From Chrysaora quinquecirrha (lineage: Eukaryota > Cnidaria > Scyphozoa > Semaeostomeae > Pelagiidae), in assembly GCA_014526335.1 (NCBI GenBank), contig JACTAT010000102.1, forward strand, positions 1 to 64,000: 64,000 nt of DNA, read 5' to 3'. Positions 52,706 through 64,000 of this stretch are shown piece after piece. Under the pieces are notes generated by a model. That model was not told the DNA's origin and searched no databases. It worked only from the letters and a program-made list of their open reading frames with translations. The translations under genes were made by a program, and so were the position numbers. How positions within the stretch are numbered: the stretch's first letter is position 1; every line of letters begins with the position of its first letter.

Positions 52706-55259
52706 AGCAAGTGGTATTCATAGAGGTGAGGGATAGATCTGACTGTGTTCTGTGAACTTGAACTATAATGTCACAAAACGTTTATGACCTGTCTGCACTT
52801 AATTAAAATCCTATCTTTTCCAAATTTACTCCTAGGTAAATTCAATATTCCTTCCTTTTCTCCTATCAGAGAGAAAACTCCTAAACTTCAATTTCAAATG
52901 TCCGTCATAAAAAATATTCTACTCACTAAATCTCGACTTTTTTGTCTTTGAACTCTGTTCTGACTTTTTCAAGGAACCCACAAAAATTGTAGGCCTATGT
53001 GAGTTTCAGTAAGTGTTTCTTTTGTTTACATTGCGTGCACAGTGGTTTTAAAAATTGTAACTGTGTTATTAGTGGAAAAATTTTAGACGAAACTGGGAGC
53101 AAAACACTTACCGTGTGCATTTCTGAAGCTTATCAAAGCAAGAGCTCTTCTTGAAACCCGAAAGAATGTGGCCAAGATTTGTCGTAAGATTCAAAAATAA
53201 CTGTTTTTCCTTTGAGCGGAAGAAAATCCAAAGACAGGACAAAAGATTCGGGATTCGTGATAAATCATGAAAAATAATCGCGGAATCAACAGCAGAAATA
53301 ATATCCAACTTGTTGAAGAAATTTTAGGAGATATTCACAGATATTCATTAGGCCAAATGCGAGCTCAATAACATAAACAAAAACGTCCGCAGGACAAAAG
53401 AATCACTGTGCGTGCAGTGAAGGGAACACAATAGATGGCCGCCATCAAAATCAAAACTTTTTCGAGCCGAGAGAAAATCGAAATTTTAACCAACTTATAG
53501 GTTTCAAAACGCTTAGCAAAATCTTTAAACAGTGTCCGGCCAGAAACGGGGTCGATTTAAGAAAAAAGCGCATCTCTTTGTGGCCCAGGGAAAAAGCCTT
53601 TCTTGTTCAATCGAACAGGGGCCCATAACAATGGGGCATCTCATTTGCATAATAAGCATCTTAATAATAGAGATGATCAAACCTTAGTATGAAACAAAGG
53701 GATCTTATTTTATAAAATGACTGAGCACAGTGCAAGAACCTTGTGAGAAAAACAGCAAGTTCAACAAATTGTTAAAAGGGTGGGCTTTTTCTGTTTGTAA
53801 AATCGATGCCTTTCTTTTAGCTGCTGATTGATGTTCAAGGCAAGGCAAGTGAAACTGTGAATGTGTTTCTCATTATGGAGATTAAAGCAGTCGAGTATGA
53901 GCAAGGTTGTCAAAAATGGAACAATTCAATAAAAAATCATTGCATAACTTATATTTATAAAGGTACAACCTCTGGTGTAACCTCTTGCATGGTTCATTAA
54001 ACATAGAAGTTACAAAATGTTTCATGATTTCAGAACACTGGTTATCAGTGAGATTTCTAGTATTTCATGCTACCCGAGATGTTCCAACAGTTTCCGGAGC
54101 CTCTTTACGGTTTAATGATAATAGTTGCAATTAGGTGGATAAGCTGCCTCTTTGTGTGTGTCTTGAGGCTTTTTAGGAAGTATTGATGTGTTGTAGTTGA
54201 TTCCTGAAAATTGCTGCGTGTGTTTATCCTTAACTTCCAAGAGCGATCCAACAAAAACTGTTTTCCTAAAGAGAATCAACAAAGCTTAGGCAGTGTATTT
54301 GGGAAATAGCTATGCATTCACTTTCAATTTGAAAGCAAATTAGTTATGGTGATGATTCTCTGCACTGTACAATAGAGTCAGTTTATTGCCCATAACCAAC
54401 TTTATTCGTGGTATCTGAGGGCAAGTGGCCTGTGCCAGCTTTAACCATGTCGTTGCCTTTTAACATGTTTTTATGTTCCAAAGAAAAGGAGTCAGAAAAG
54501 AGATGTTATACTCTTTTCATATTCTTCTGAACTAAAATTTTTTATCTATTTACAACTTTATAAAGTAAAAACGAGGAATTAAATTTACTGGGCTACGTAG
54601 GACTATGTTATCTAGAAAGAAAACATGCATAAAATAGAGAAGAATTATAGAAGTAGGTAGTACGTCAATACTTGAGGAAAGAGGACAAATGGTAGAATGA
54701 AAAAGCTTTTGGAAGTACACAAGAGAGGGCCTAAAATGGAGGAGTTTATTTTACTACAGCTCTACAAGTTTTATTTTGATCAGTATGATAGCCAATGAAG
54801 AATATGAAAAGCGATATATAGCCATCAAGGGATGTGATGCCCTCTTGGATACTGAGGAAATGAATTCTAATTTCTTTTACATTTGTCTATTGCATTATTA
54901 CATTTTATGTAGTCTAATCTTTGAATTTCTATATAAAAGCATTGATAATCAAAATATATTTTTTATTTCAAATTTTTATATGTTACCTTGAGCCTTTGGA
55001 ACCTATCTGTGTCCACACCTGTTTCCTGGAGGAAAGCAGAACATTCTGCTTTTACAAAGAAACTAACGTTTTAAATTTTTGCTAATTATAAAATTCTGCT
55101 TACCAAGACAAAAAGAACTTAAGGAGTGGGAAAACTCTTGTTTTAGATAGTAGAAACTAAAATAATGAGTTATAAATACTGCATATTACAACTAATTTTT
55201 GACTATATATTCCTTGAGGTCAGACTTGAGCCAAACACATTCTCTCGCGGAGTATGTTG
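52706..55259. other. Unassigned AT-rich region
   Basis: No supported gene. GC is slightly higher at about 53390-53480. Could be host intergenic or intronic DNA. Confidence 0.45.
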
Positions 55260-55768
55260 TTATTTTGCCTTATTGTTCAATTCTGCTAAAACTCGATGAA
55301 TTGTGAAACTTGAAATGTGCTTTTCTGGAGTCAGATCACTTAGAAAAAGTGTAGTCACGCCATTCAAACAAACTGGTGCCACGTGAGTCTTTTGGTTGAA
55401 GGATAATAAAATAACTTTCCTTCTAAACAGCTGATCTATGCCATCTCCTAATGTTTCTGAATGAACAAAGACTGGAGTCCCATTGATCAGAAGACCCAAA
55501 TGACTGACATTATCAAAAAGCTGCACAAGACCGTCTGATGACAAAATTATGAGTCCATCAATGCTTTTACCTCTTACATGTTCCAGTAAAGCTTTTGATT
55601 TAACCTTTGGGTCCATACTAGCTTTGCTTTTTTCCATAACTGTTTGAATATTATCTATGATGACAGATCCACTTTCTTTTAATGTTCTACACAATCTAGA
55701 AGCAATTTCTCCTTTGTCGTCTGCACTGATCACAAAGGTACTCAAGGTGTTAGACTGGCTAAAAAATC
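55260..55768 (-). CDS. Orphan exon of an unrecognised protein
   Basis: A clean polypyrimidine/acceptor (TTTTTCTTGTAG) ends at about 55769. The frame then stays open for about 168 codons to TAA 55260-55262: STFVISADDKGEIASRLCRT, DGLIILSSDGLVQLFDNVSH, LGLLINGTPVFVHSE, LSFNQKTHVAPVC. Alternating hydrophobic strands and helices give an alpha/beta, periplasmic-binding-like impression, which is weak. No frameshift or stop, unlike the mobile-element genes, so it may be a host exon. Function unknown. Confidence 0.45.
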
Positions 55769-56039
55769 CTACAAGAAAAAATGGATAGGTTCAACTTAAA
55801 ATCAATTCAGATTTTAGGAGACAAAATGATCCAAAGCCATGGCTCACAGTCTAATTTTGATAGGAAATCCCATGCAGGCTCACAGTTTGACAATGGAAAA
55901 TTGGAGGCAAAACGACATACATTACAGATACATAATCAGGAAGATGTATACAATCAAATGAATTAATTTTTCGATAGAATGTTAAAAAAATAAAAAGGAA
56001 TGAAATTTTTGGCTCTTTTTGTACTTGGTACATAGCATC

Positions 56040-56300
56040 CTTCAAAATCTTCCATTCAAAGTTCAAAAACTTTCAAACAATATTCAAAAACTGTGATTTA
56101 AATTTCGAAATCTTTAGATCAATGTTGAAAAACTTTCATTCAATGTTCAAGAACTACCATTAACAATGCAAAAATTTCATATGAAGTTAATAATGTTTAT
56201 TCATATTTCAAAAACTTCAATGTTCAAACCAGGGTTTTATCCAGGGTTATTTGTTGATAATTTAGTGTTCAAATCGTTCATTCAAAGTTTAAAATTGTTT
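56040..56300. repeat. Degenerate TTCAAAAACTTTCA-type tandem repeat
   Basis: About ten loose copies of a 20-25 bp motif containing TTCAAAAACTTTCATTCAAT. Confidence 0.5.
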
Positions 56301-56859
56301 ACAGCTAAATTTTTTTGCGCATAACCTGCTATATTTTTCATGTTCCATAATAGTAAACTCATGAACCTATTTGAATTCAAGATACAGTGGCAATAAGGTA
56401 TCTCCCAAAAGATATTGCAATCACAGCAAAAACGTGTCACCAGATGCAAACCTCTGAATTTGTAATGAGGCTAAGATATTACAAGACCCCCTTGGGTTAC
56501 ATTAAGCAAGGCAGTGACCTTCAGAGGTGATTTGTTGGATTATAAAACTCAAAGGATGTGATTTAGCCATCCTTCTTCAGTAACTTGCAATACGAGATAA
56601 AGCTGCTGCCATGAACGAGACACTAAAGCTGTTGCTGTCAAAAGACTTCTCCCTAACAAACTGTTTTGTAGTCTGACATTCAACGCTGCAAATCAAAGAG
56701 CAGAGTTACAATGCATTCCTATTTCATACTAATAATTGCTATTTCTAGATGGATTCGCATGCTAACATCCTCAGCATATTCACTTAACCAAATACGTGTA
56801 TGGCTAATTTGTCCCAGTTTGGGCCGCATGCATGCCCATTGAAACATCAAAAGTGTCAA

Positions 56860-57110
56860 CAGCTATCAAGTTAGCGAAACTTGCTCCAATCTTTAAAAAA
56901 GGATCTCACTTTGAAGCAGGAAACTACCATCCCATCTCACTGCTATCTATAATATGAAAGATCATTGAAAGATCAATAAATGAACATGTTTTTAAAATAT
57001 CAGGAGAGCACGAAGACCGTTGAGAAGTAAACAACATGGGTTTCAATAATCCATCAGGATGCATTATCGTCATCATGAGAAATTCATTTGCAACAACCCT
57101 ACCGAGATAT
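56860..57110 (+). pseudogene. LINE reverse-transcriptase scrap
   Basis: The plus strand gives IKLAKLAPIFKKGSHFEAGN, YHPISLLSI, then KIIERSINEHVF-like and MGFNN in shifted frames. This corresponds to the RT block 0-2 consensus (KxAxVxPIFKKGxxxxxxNYRPISLLP...GF). Remaining RT not found. The overlapping minus-strand frame at 56924-57316 is a shadow. Confidence 0.65.
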
Positions 57111-59920
57111 CGTAGCCAGCTGACTTGACCTTCCAAGTTAGCATAATCATTACTTTCGATGTAACACAACTTTTTTGCAATACAGTACAATAGGCCCCCC
57201 AAAGGCTGATGCAAGATATTTGGGTTCAAAATCTCATCTTGTTTTCTATTAATTGTAATCTCTAGCAATAATGATTCGTATGAATGATGAAAAGTTAATT
57301 TGTTGTAGTTGATCAATTAATGGCCCGGTAGCAAGAGGGCCCAAGTTGCGATCGCAACCTAGCATCCCTGCCAGTCCGCCCCTAATCATTTGAATGATCC
57401 TTGGTCTTGATCATCATGAAAGAATTAGTGATTCCAACCTAGCAAAATCGAATTGGTGGTATGTGAAGGAGCAACTTGTCTTTAACCAACTCAAATTAAT
57501 CTTCAACCTAGAATAGTTCTCCCAGCTGTAGAAAACAGCCATTAAATGACTACAAGAGCAAAATGCAGCGCAAATTAAAATGGTAACAACAGAACAGCAA
57601 AGAGCATTTGAGCAAGCATGTATAAAACATGGAACAAACTATCAGCTAGCATGAAGAAATGAGCACCATGACAAAATTTAAGAAAAAATTTAACATTGTT
57701 TTTAATCAAGGAAAGAAATAGTTCGTTTCATCTCATTCATTTGGGACAGTATTTTAGGTAAATTGTGCATACGTTTATTCTATCAAATGTTGTAATATTT
57801 ATTATTTTCCCCTTTTTTAGCTGGACCGCTATTTATTCCAATCTTTTTAATCGTAGTTATCCAGCATAAATAACTATATACATACACACATACAAACTCC
57901 CATACAGACCTCAAAATTATTTTATCTGGTTTATTGATGTGAAGTATGCCATTTTAAGAAGCAGTATATACCTACTTTAAGTAACATTATTAATACTTTG
58001 TTGTTACTCCTTGAGAATTTCCAATCATCTTAGGCCAGCTCAATTTATTACATCCTAATGTACTATTAGGTATGTTTCATGACCTAATCTCGCACTGGCA
58101 CTGGCCTCATTACTCATACTTGTTTATGTCATAAAGTAAAAAAGTGCAATAATTTTTTTCTTTCAATTTTTTTCTGCTAGCGATGGAATAAGTGGTAGAG
58201 AAAATAGTGCTTATCCATCACTTTGACAGATATAATAGTGAGAAAATCAAAAAAAGTTTGAAGTTGATGATTAATATTACAGTATTTTTTAAATATTCAA
58301 TATCTAAGACATTAATTTATTTCTTCTGTAGCCCAATTATGGCTGCTAATATTGACCTCAAACTTCTCAAAATTCTAAAAAACATGCATAAAATGCAAAA
58401 ACGCAAGTAGACCGCAAAGATTTCATATGATGTAATTGCCACCTCACAATAAATACAACTTCCAAATTTCACAACCATGGTAAAATTAGGCTATTTTTCT
58501 TTTTTTGAAAGTTCAGAGCGCGTTTATTTACTTTTTAACAATGTTTCTGACCATCGTCACATGCCTGTCTTTCAATCCTTGGTTGCCATGCGGACAGGAT
58601 TGGTCAATTAAAACAATAACAGTGTAGCATTTGAATTCCTGCTCGTTCTCGTGTCATTGTTAATCGAGTTTGAATTTTGCTGCAGCTGCATGGCACTTTT
58701 CTGAGCTGGAGAAGTACGGTCAGCTAATATATCGAAAAATCTCGACATGGTAGGTCGAGAAGGACGTGGGGAAAAACAGTGATACACAAGGTGAGTTTTG
58801 TATTGCAAAATTTGAGCAATCTAAAGAAAATTTAACAAAGAAAAGCTAGATGCAAAATTGTAACAGGCTGGCCAAACAACGCCTCTCCAACGGTATGTCT
58901 GTCTGACTATTAGATTGACTACTAGTAGCTTATTTTGACAAAACTCACAATCTAATGCTTGCCACAGTCTATGACTAAAACAGTAACTTCAATAATGTAG
59001 AAAAAGTAGTATTGATTATTTGAAGTGATCGACATTGTTTTTTTTTTACTAGAACTGGTGTGTTAAATTTATGATTCGAACTGTATGAAAGAACAGGAAA
59101 AAGAATATGGTGGGAATACTCGTCACCTTTAAACAAACTGTCAACATCACTCTAAATCTGTCTTGTGCTAGTGGAAAAGGACGTAAAACAAAATCCTTTG
59201 TATTCAGATGGAAACTTGCTTCTGTTTCAGTCAGAACAGAGCCGAAAAATTTTTTTTAAATGTGTCATGGCAAATGGAAAAGGAACGGTTTTGGTAGATT
59301 TGGATAGGCCTATTTATCTTGACGGGACAATCCATCCTGAACTTAATTTTTTGTCACGGGTAATCGACATCTTGCCATAGGCTAAGAAGTGCAGTTACAG
59401 AAGTCAAGTAGTGTCCTTTAAAGGAAAAGATATGTTTTTAAGCAATAGGCAGTGTTTTTTGGCCAGAAAAATATTTTTCCCATTGACCACTTTGGAATTT
59501 TTTGGCCAAAGTTCAGAGAACGCTTAGTCCTAATTGAAGTACACTAAATTCAGACCTCTAAAATTAAAATGGCACCTCATGAAACTGCACTAGAAATTTG
59601 CATATTTTGGTTTAAATTACTAATAAACGGCTGATAAACAGGTACTTGAAAACTTAACCCAACTAGCTATCATCGAAAAACATGAAACAACTTGCGAAAC
59701 TAGCTATATCCAAATACTAAGCCTAGTCATTGTGAGTTGGAGACACACTATTGCAACGAAAGGAACTTAAGATTGCCCGTAAGCTTTCCTGCAACTGATG
59801 TTTAAGCATAGAATTGTTGGGGAGACGAACAAGTCTGGTGACCGTTTCAATCACAAATCTCTACATCTTGAATGCACGCGCAGTAATGTTTTTCTCAAGT
59901 TTCGTTTGAGGAAAATATCA
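57111..59920. other. Unassigned AT-rich region
   Basis: Short open frames at 58192-58410 (+), 58608-58808 (-) and 59165-59380 (+) have no recognisable content. The last is 71 codons (FFKCVMANGKGTVLVDLDRP) and could be an exon, but I cannot support it. Confidence 0.4.
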
Positions 59921-59923
59921 ATT

Positions 59924-60997
59924 TCAAATTTGAGTAATGGCAGACATCGATGAGCGTAGATGAGAGAAGCAAGGCGGTGGAAGATCTCGAGATAAACGTA
60001 GGCACTGAAAGGATGACAATTCTATCCAATGCATAATAGATGGTGTTTTTTCCAATGAAGTCCTTATTCCAAAAGAGTTCCATAGAATTTGTGAAATTTC
60101 ACTGTCTTTAGAGTCCTTAGCATATGAATATGCCAAGCCAGACTTGTTTAAAATTGACATCAAGCTCTTGCTACAAGTTAGAGATACTTCGTTTGAAATA
60201 GCATTATGGACAGGGTTAATGATTCTATAGTCATTTTTTGTCTGATGGAGTTGATGACAATACATTTAAATAATTGAGTTATATCTGCAACATCACAACA
60301 TCCTCACTCTGAAGTCAGATACCAAGCTTTCGTTGCTGTCAATTGATTTTAACATTGTCAGGTGTTTTGAAAAATGATCTGACAAAAGACCAGCAGTGAA
60401 GAAGACGAGTGTTTCAAGAGGATGAGTCTTTCTCTTTTGTCCAAAAGCTATCAAAAGATTTGCAAGCCTTCATTCACTTTTGAATCAAATTCATTCCTTA
60501 GTTTCGTTACAATATATTTGCTGTCCTCATTAGGCTGAAAGCTTATTTTAATTATCTTTTGGCAATGCTCTTGAGCAGATCTAAATGATTCAAAGTAGTT
60601 TTTGCCAGCTAGATTTCTATCAACAAAAAATTTTTGTAGCAAAAAATTTTTCCACATCAGATCATCCTTCAAATATTCATTTACGACCCCACTGAAAAAC
60701 AAACAGGTACATGAGAAACTAATGTTGTCACTTAGCCCAACATTTTGTAGTATGTTGGGGAAAATTTCTTTGCAATGGAACATATCTGTGATATTTTTTA
60801 AACCTGATTAAAGTGTAAGTAATTAAAGTGGTTGGTACTATTTCATCGCTTACAGAATTTAACAAATCAGAGAAACTATAATTATCTTCTATTGTATTTC
60901 CAACATAGGGTTTAAGAAATGTGTTCAGGTCATAGTTGTAATTATACCAACTATTGCAATGAAGGTGGGTGGCATATCTAGAGACTATTAGGATCAT
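59924..60997 (-). pseudogene. Fragments of an unrecognised mobile-type gene
   Basis: Minus-strand frames at 60997-60728, 60783-60451 and 60265-59924 overlap or follow each other. They contain LNTFLKPYVGNTIEDNYSFS, YLKDDLMWKNFLLQKFF and SLTCSKSLMSILNKSGLAYS. The last resembles a segment I recall from large cnidarian mobile-element proteins (conserved Ser/Leu helix, NKxGxxxSY). No start, catalytic motif or TIR found. Confidence 0.35.
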
Positions 60998-61402
60998 CCA
61001 AACCAGTCTGTCTAAAGAAAGTAATTGTAAGTTTTGTACCTTCCCAGTCTAGAATCTTGCTTTGATGACCCCTTAGCTTTTTTCTAACAAGTGGCTTCAG
61101 ATTTGTTACATTATTTTGCATCCTGGAACAACACAACTTTCTTCATGACCTTTATTTTCATCACAACTAAAAAACTGGGTGCACTAGCTGCTGAGTTTAT
61201 ATTACCAACAATACTAGATTTTTGATACATAGCACTCTTATTGTGGAAGGGAGAAAATCCTGGAGAGGAAAAAATCTCAGGTTCAGAAGATATTAACGTT
61301 GACACCTTTGATTTCTTTATTGAAAACACCTCAATGGGGGTTAGATGATTTCAAAGTTGATTCCAAGGCAGGATCATTTTGACAAGGTAAAGATAATTTC
61401 TG

Positions 61403-61612
61403 TCATGCACCATTAACATACTGATTGTCGTGCCTTTTGAGAACATGCTTTTCCATCCTTGATAACTTAAAACCTCTAAAATACAATAGGCAATGCTTGC
61501 AGTGATAATAACTCTTTTCCTTTACTTTACAATCAGGATGCTCACAGTGCTTTTCAGGTGTTGTTTCTTTTACAAAATAGTCAAAATGATCCTGCACTTG
61601 GAAGACTGCCAC
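61403..61612 (-). CDS. Short zinc-finger open frame
   Basis: A 69-codon frame with CEHPDCKVKEKSYYHCKHC, FRGFKLSRMEKHVLKRH: Cys-x2-Cys followed by His-x4-His, a C2H2-like or BED-like finger. Could be a first exon of the decayed gene downstream on the minus strand. Confidence 0.4.
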   Translation of the reverse strand: MAVFQVQDHFDYFVKETTPEKHCEHPDCKVKEKSYYHCKHCLLYFRGFKLSRMEKHVLKRHDNQYVNGA

Positions 61613-61894
61613 GGTAAAAAGAACAGGCCTAAAAAGCGAAGTGGCACCGCACCGGCCTAACCTTCCTGCCTAAAACTAAGAGAACTTTGGACACTAGAAC
61701 AGAATGTACTAAATTACGACAAAATTAAAATTTAGAATTAAGAATAGTTAAAACCTCCTATGCCTTCCTAATCACAAATATAGTGAAACTCCTCGCGGAA
61801 CCATCAGGTTTTCGATGCGAATTCAGGCCGTTGTGCGCCTGCATTCAGGAAGCAAGACTGTGATTGGTCCAAGACTTTAAATGAAAACAATAGT

Positions 61895-62797
61895 TTAGAA
61901 CAATAGCAGCAGAGGTTCATCTCCCCAACAAAGAAGCAAACTGAGAGTGTTACAGGCAACTCCCAACAAAACTGAGACACTTCTATAGCCATGTGCGAAA
62001 CTATCAAAGAGATAGACACTTCCATTCACAATGCCTATCATGAATATTCCATTTTGATTAGAAAAGGTGTGAACAGCTCTGTCTGTAGCATTTTCTTTTG
62101 CGCCAATCAACTTGCTTAGGTCTTCTTCCTTTTATATTTTTGAAGCAATAAACTGCAAGGGCTCAATCTTTTGCAAACTGACTGTTATGTCAAGCTTATC
62201 AAGCTTCATCATTTTGACAACATCTGCTGCATCTTGAATTAAGTCAGAAAATGTTTCTGCAATGCGTGAAAGCATGAGCTGGTGTACTAATCCTTTTAAA
62301 AAGGCAGTGGCAAGAAATGCAGATGTGACATAACTAACAGCTTTATTATCACATTCAAATGATTTGTTGGATACTGGCAAGAAAATCTCAACCATATCTT
62401 TCCCAGGCACAGAGACAGAACATTGCATGGCCACTGGAGAGCAGGAAAGATGCTGTTGGCAATTGCAGGGTTGGCTTTCACAATCTTTGTTGCAAAGACC
62501 ATCTGGGCAAAGTTTGCATTTCTTTGGTTGGTTTTTCTTGCAAACATGAAGATTCATGGCATGTGTACACATCCGGCAATGCTTAATGGATCCCGTGGAA
62601 ATGCCTGTTTCTGTTGAATTTGTTGCCAGTGTGTTAATGTTTGCTATCCTGTCATATATGGCCCTCAGTTTTGAATGAAGCTGTTGTGAATTCATGTCAG
62701 CTATTTTCAGATTCTCACATTCATTGGCGTTTGTTTTTTTCAGCAGCATTTTCTTCTTTTTCTTCCTCTTCAGGATGGTCTCCAGGAAAAAGCCCAT
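61895..62797 (-). pseudogene. Cys-rich mobile-type protein with one premature stop
   Basis: One frame of about 300 codons is broken only by TAA at 62132-62134. It starts with a basic MGFFLETILKRKKKKKM stretch and has CRMCTHAMNLHVC, CKLCPDGLCNKDCESQPCNC (dense zinc-type cysteines). Then come a hydrophobic/helical middle (AFLATAFLKGLVHQLMLSRI) and, beyond the stop, GIFMIGIVNGSVYLFDSFAH. The last resembles the (F/L)xDSHxxG strand of some papain-fold mobile-element proteins, with His replaced by Phe. Unassigned family. Confidence 0.45.
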
Positions 62798-63015
62798 TTT
62801 GGATCACTTGGAACACCTATGATTGCATAAAGTTAATTCAAGGAAAATACCCTGTGAACATAGAACATTTCTAGCTGCATCACATTGGTTTGCTTCATAT
62901 AAGTCCATAGTTACATAGAATATCAATATGGGAGGTGAATTGGTTTCTTTTAGACATATTGCATAATTTTGAAGTTGGTTCAATAAGGAAGGAAAAATGA
63001 CAGGTGGTCTTAAAC

Positions 63016-64000
63016 TTATGCACAAGACTGTAAAGTTTGCAGCTGCGGAATTATTATCTGCCGAATCGCAGCCATCTCAAAGATCTGTACCACAGTTTCT
63101 GCGCATTGAATCTTTAAATCATCCAACTGTGATCTGGAGAAAGAGTAATTCTTGGGAGGTGTAGGTGTAAAAGAACTTTTGAAATTTTTCGTGGCTCTCT
63201 TTGCTGTAGATATTGCCTTTGCCTTACGTGATAATTGCTCTGGGGTGTCTGTTTCTGCTGTGTTTCCACGAATTATTGAATGTGTGTTTTCCACTCTGCA
63301 CTCATCAATGGCGGCTATATTTGATGTGACAGCACAAAAGAGCTTTGGATTTTCTTGCTGCCAGTATAAGATCTGGGATATCAAAACAAGTGGTGATTTG
63401 TTTAAGTGTCTTCTCTTAAAGCAGAGGAACATTGTCCATAATCTGACAACAGCATTGATGTATTCTTTGAATATGTTCAGTTTGAATGACACAGCATATA
63501 TTGTTAAAACTTATAGCAAGTAGTTATCTAGTAGATTAAGGAGCATACTGATGTGCATAGTCCTTAAACTTTCAAATCTTTCAAGTACTGTATTTCTTAT
63601 TTTGGTCCAACCACCATATACAATTTCAAATATCAAAGAAGTTCTCCCTGGTTTTGGATTGTCTGCAAGCTTGAATTTGGGGAAAGCTTTCTCATATATC
63701 CATTTGAAAATAGGGTGGAATATCTTCATTACGTTCTCTTGTGCAGTTAAAGATATGTGCAATGGGCCAATAGATGGTACAAGACCTTGTACTGGGGATC
63801 TAGCTGTACTGGGGATCTATTTCTATGAATTTGATATCTTGTGCTGCAGTATGCTGAATGATCTTTACATTGAGAATCATCTGACTTTGTACTTTTCGTT
63901 GTGGTTGGCTCTTTTGAGTTGTAGCATTTGTCATAAACCAACTGGCGCAAGAAGAATTGAGCAGGATGATCACCTGGTAACAAAACACAGAATTTTTCAA
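63016..64000 (-). pseudogene. Large conserved mobile-type protein, continues beyond window
   Basis: The minus strand from the window edge reads MLPGDHPAQFFLRQLVYDKC. After a frameshift near 63750 it continues PSIGPLHISLTAQENVM, KIFHPIFKWIYEKAF, IFEIVYGGWTKIRNTV, LLNLLDNYLL. After one stop near 63510 come LWTMFLCFKRRHLNKSPLVL, IDECRVENTHSIIRGNTA, TDTPEQLSRKAKAISTAKR and SSFTPTP, ending at 63016. The conserved Asp/Glu/His positions (GDHPAQF, DECRVENTHS) could be catalytic. I recall similar uncharacterised cnidarian proteins but cannot name a transposase superfamily. Confidence 0.5.

Noticed and set aside
56924..57316. 130-codon minus-strand frame
   Set aside because: Overlaps LINE RT sequence on the plus strand; treated as a shadow.
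1..64000. tRNA, rRNA, bacterial operons, ribosome-binding sites
   Set aside because: No tRNA-like cloverleaf, rRNA segment or prokaryotic gene organisation was recognised; introns and transposon types indicate a eukaryote.

Overview
This window looks like an AT-rich, intron-containing nuclear genome. It reads as a dense, nested cluster of transposable elements with no convincing intact host gene. Several protein families here (THAP-domain transposases, G2E3-like ubiquitin-ligase fragments, P2X7 C-terminal-type proteins, an rve integrase with a GHH motif, Penelope-like and BEL/Pao retroelements, and a PIN/FEN-like mobile-element protein) are ones I associate with cnidarian genomes. I therefore infer a cnidarian, probably an anthozoan. 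That is inference from family recall; no database search was possible.

Layout. 1-979: decayed Tc1/mariner transposase. 1320-8058: a giant palindromic foldback element (FB-A1) whose arms carry mirror-image copies of two zinc-finger genes around a central inverted minisatellite. 8059-9029: 5'-truncated Penelope-like fragment fused to a decayed HUH-nuclease/helicase gene (9030-10010). 10321-17109: a two-gene P-like transposon with clear terminal inverted repeats (TIRs), split by a second foldback (FB-B, 11182-13335) with ATT target duplications. 17640-18880: BEL/Pao remnant. 20047-23185: an element with roughly 600-680 bp TIRs encoding a PIN/FEN-like protein. 23582-34245: a large IS3EU-like element (FB-C, 6-bp duplication GCGGTT) with convergent G2E3-like and integrase genes. 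FB-C is itself invaded by a kinase-bearing foldback (FB-D, 24549-26830, 10-bp duplication), a piggyBac derivative (27996-30326) and a TA-flanked mini-element (33253-33628). 34712-36090: decayed Myb/SANT-like gene. 36430-37620: LINE tail and an orphan FB-B arm. 38194-43293: second foldback of the FB-A family (FB-A2). 43841-52042: Kolobok-like element with THAP transposase and convergent P2X7_C-type gene, invaded by an integrase-bearing minisatellite-armed element (FB-E, about 46051-48522). 52147-52376: hairpin mini-element. 52701-59900: mostly unrecognised AT-rich sequence with one orphan exon and a LINE fragment. 59924-64000: minus-strand remnants of an unrecognised mobile-type gene set.

Themes. 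(1) Six distinct elements have arms made of inverted tandem minisatellites, although their coding genes belong to different families. (2) Three DNA transposons (P-like, IS3EU-like, Kolobok-like) each carry a second, non-transposase gene convergent to the transposase. (3) FB-A elements carry phased arrays of GAA/TTC pentamers, the signature of heat-shock elements, plus repeated TGACGTCA (CRE/ATF) sites. (4) Target-site duplications and interrupted genes give a readable insertion order.
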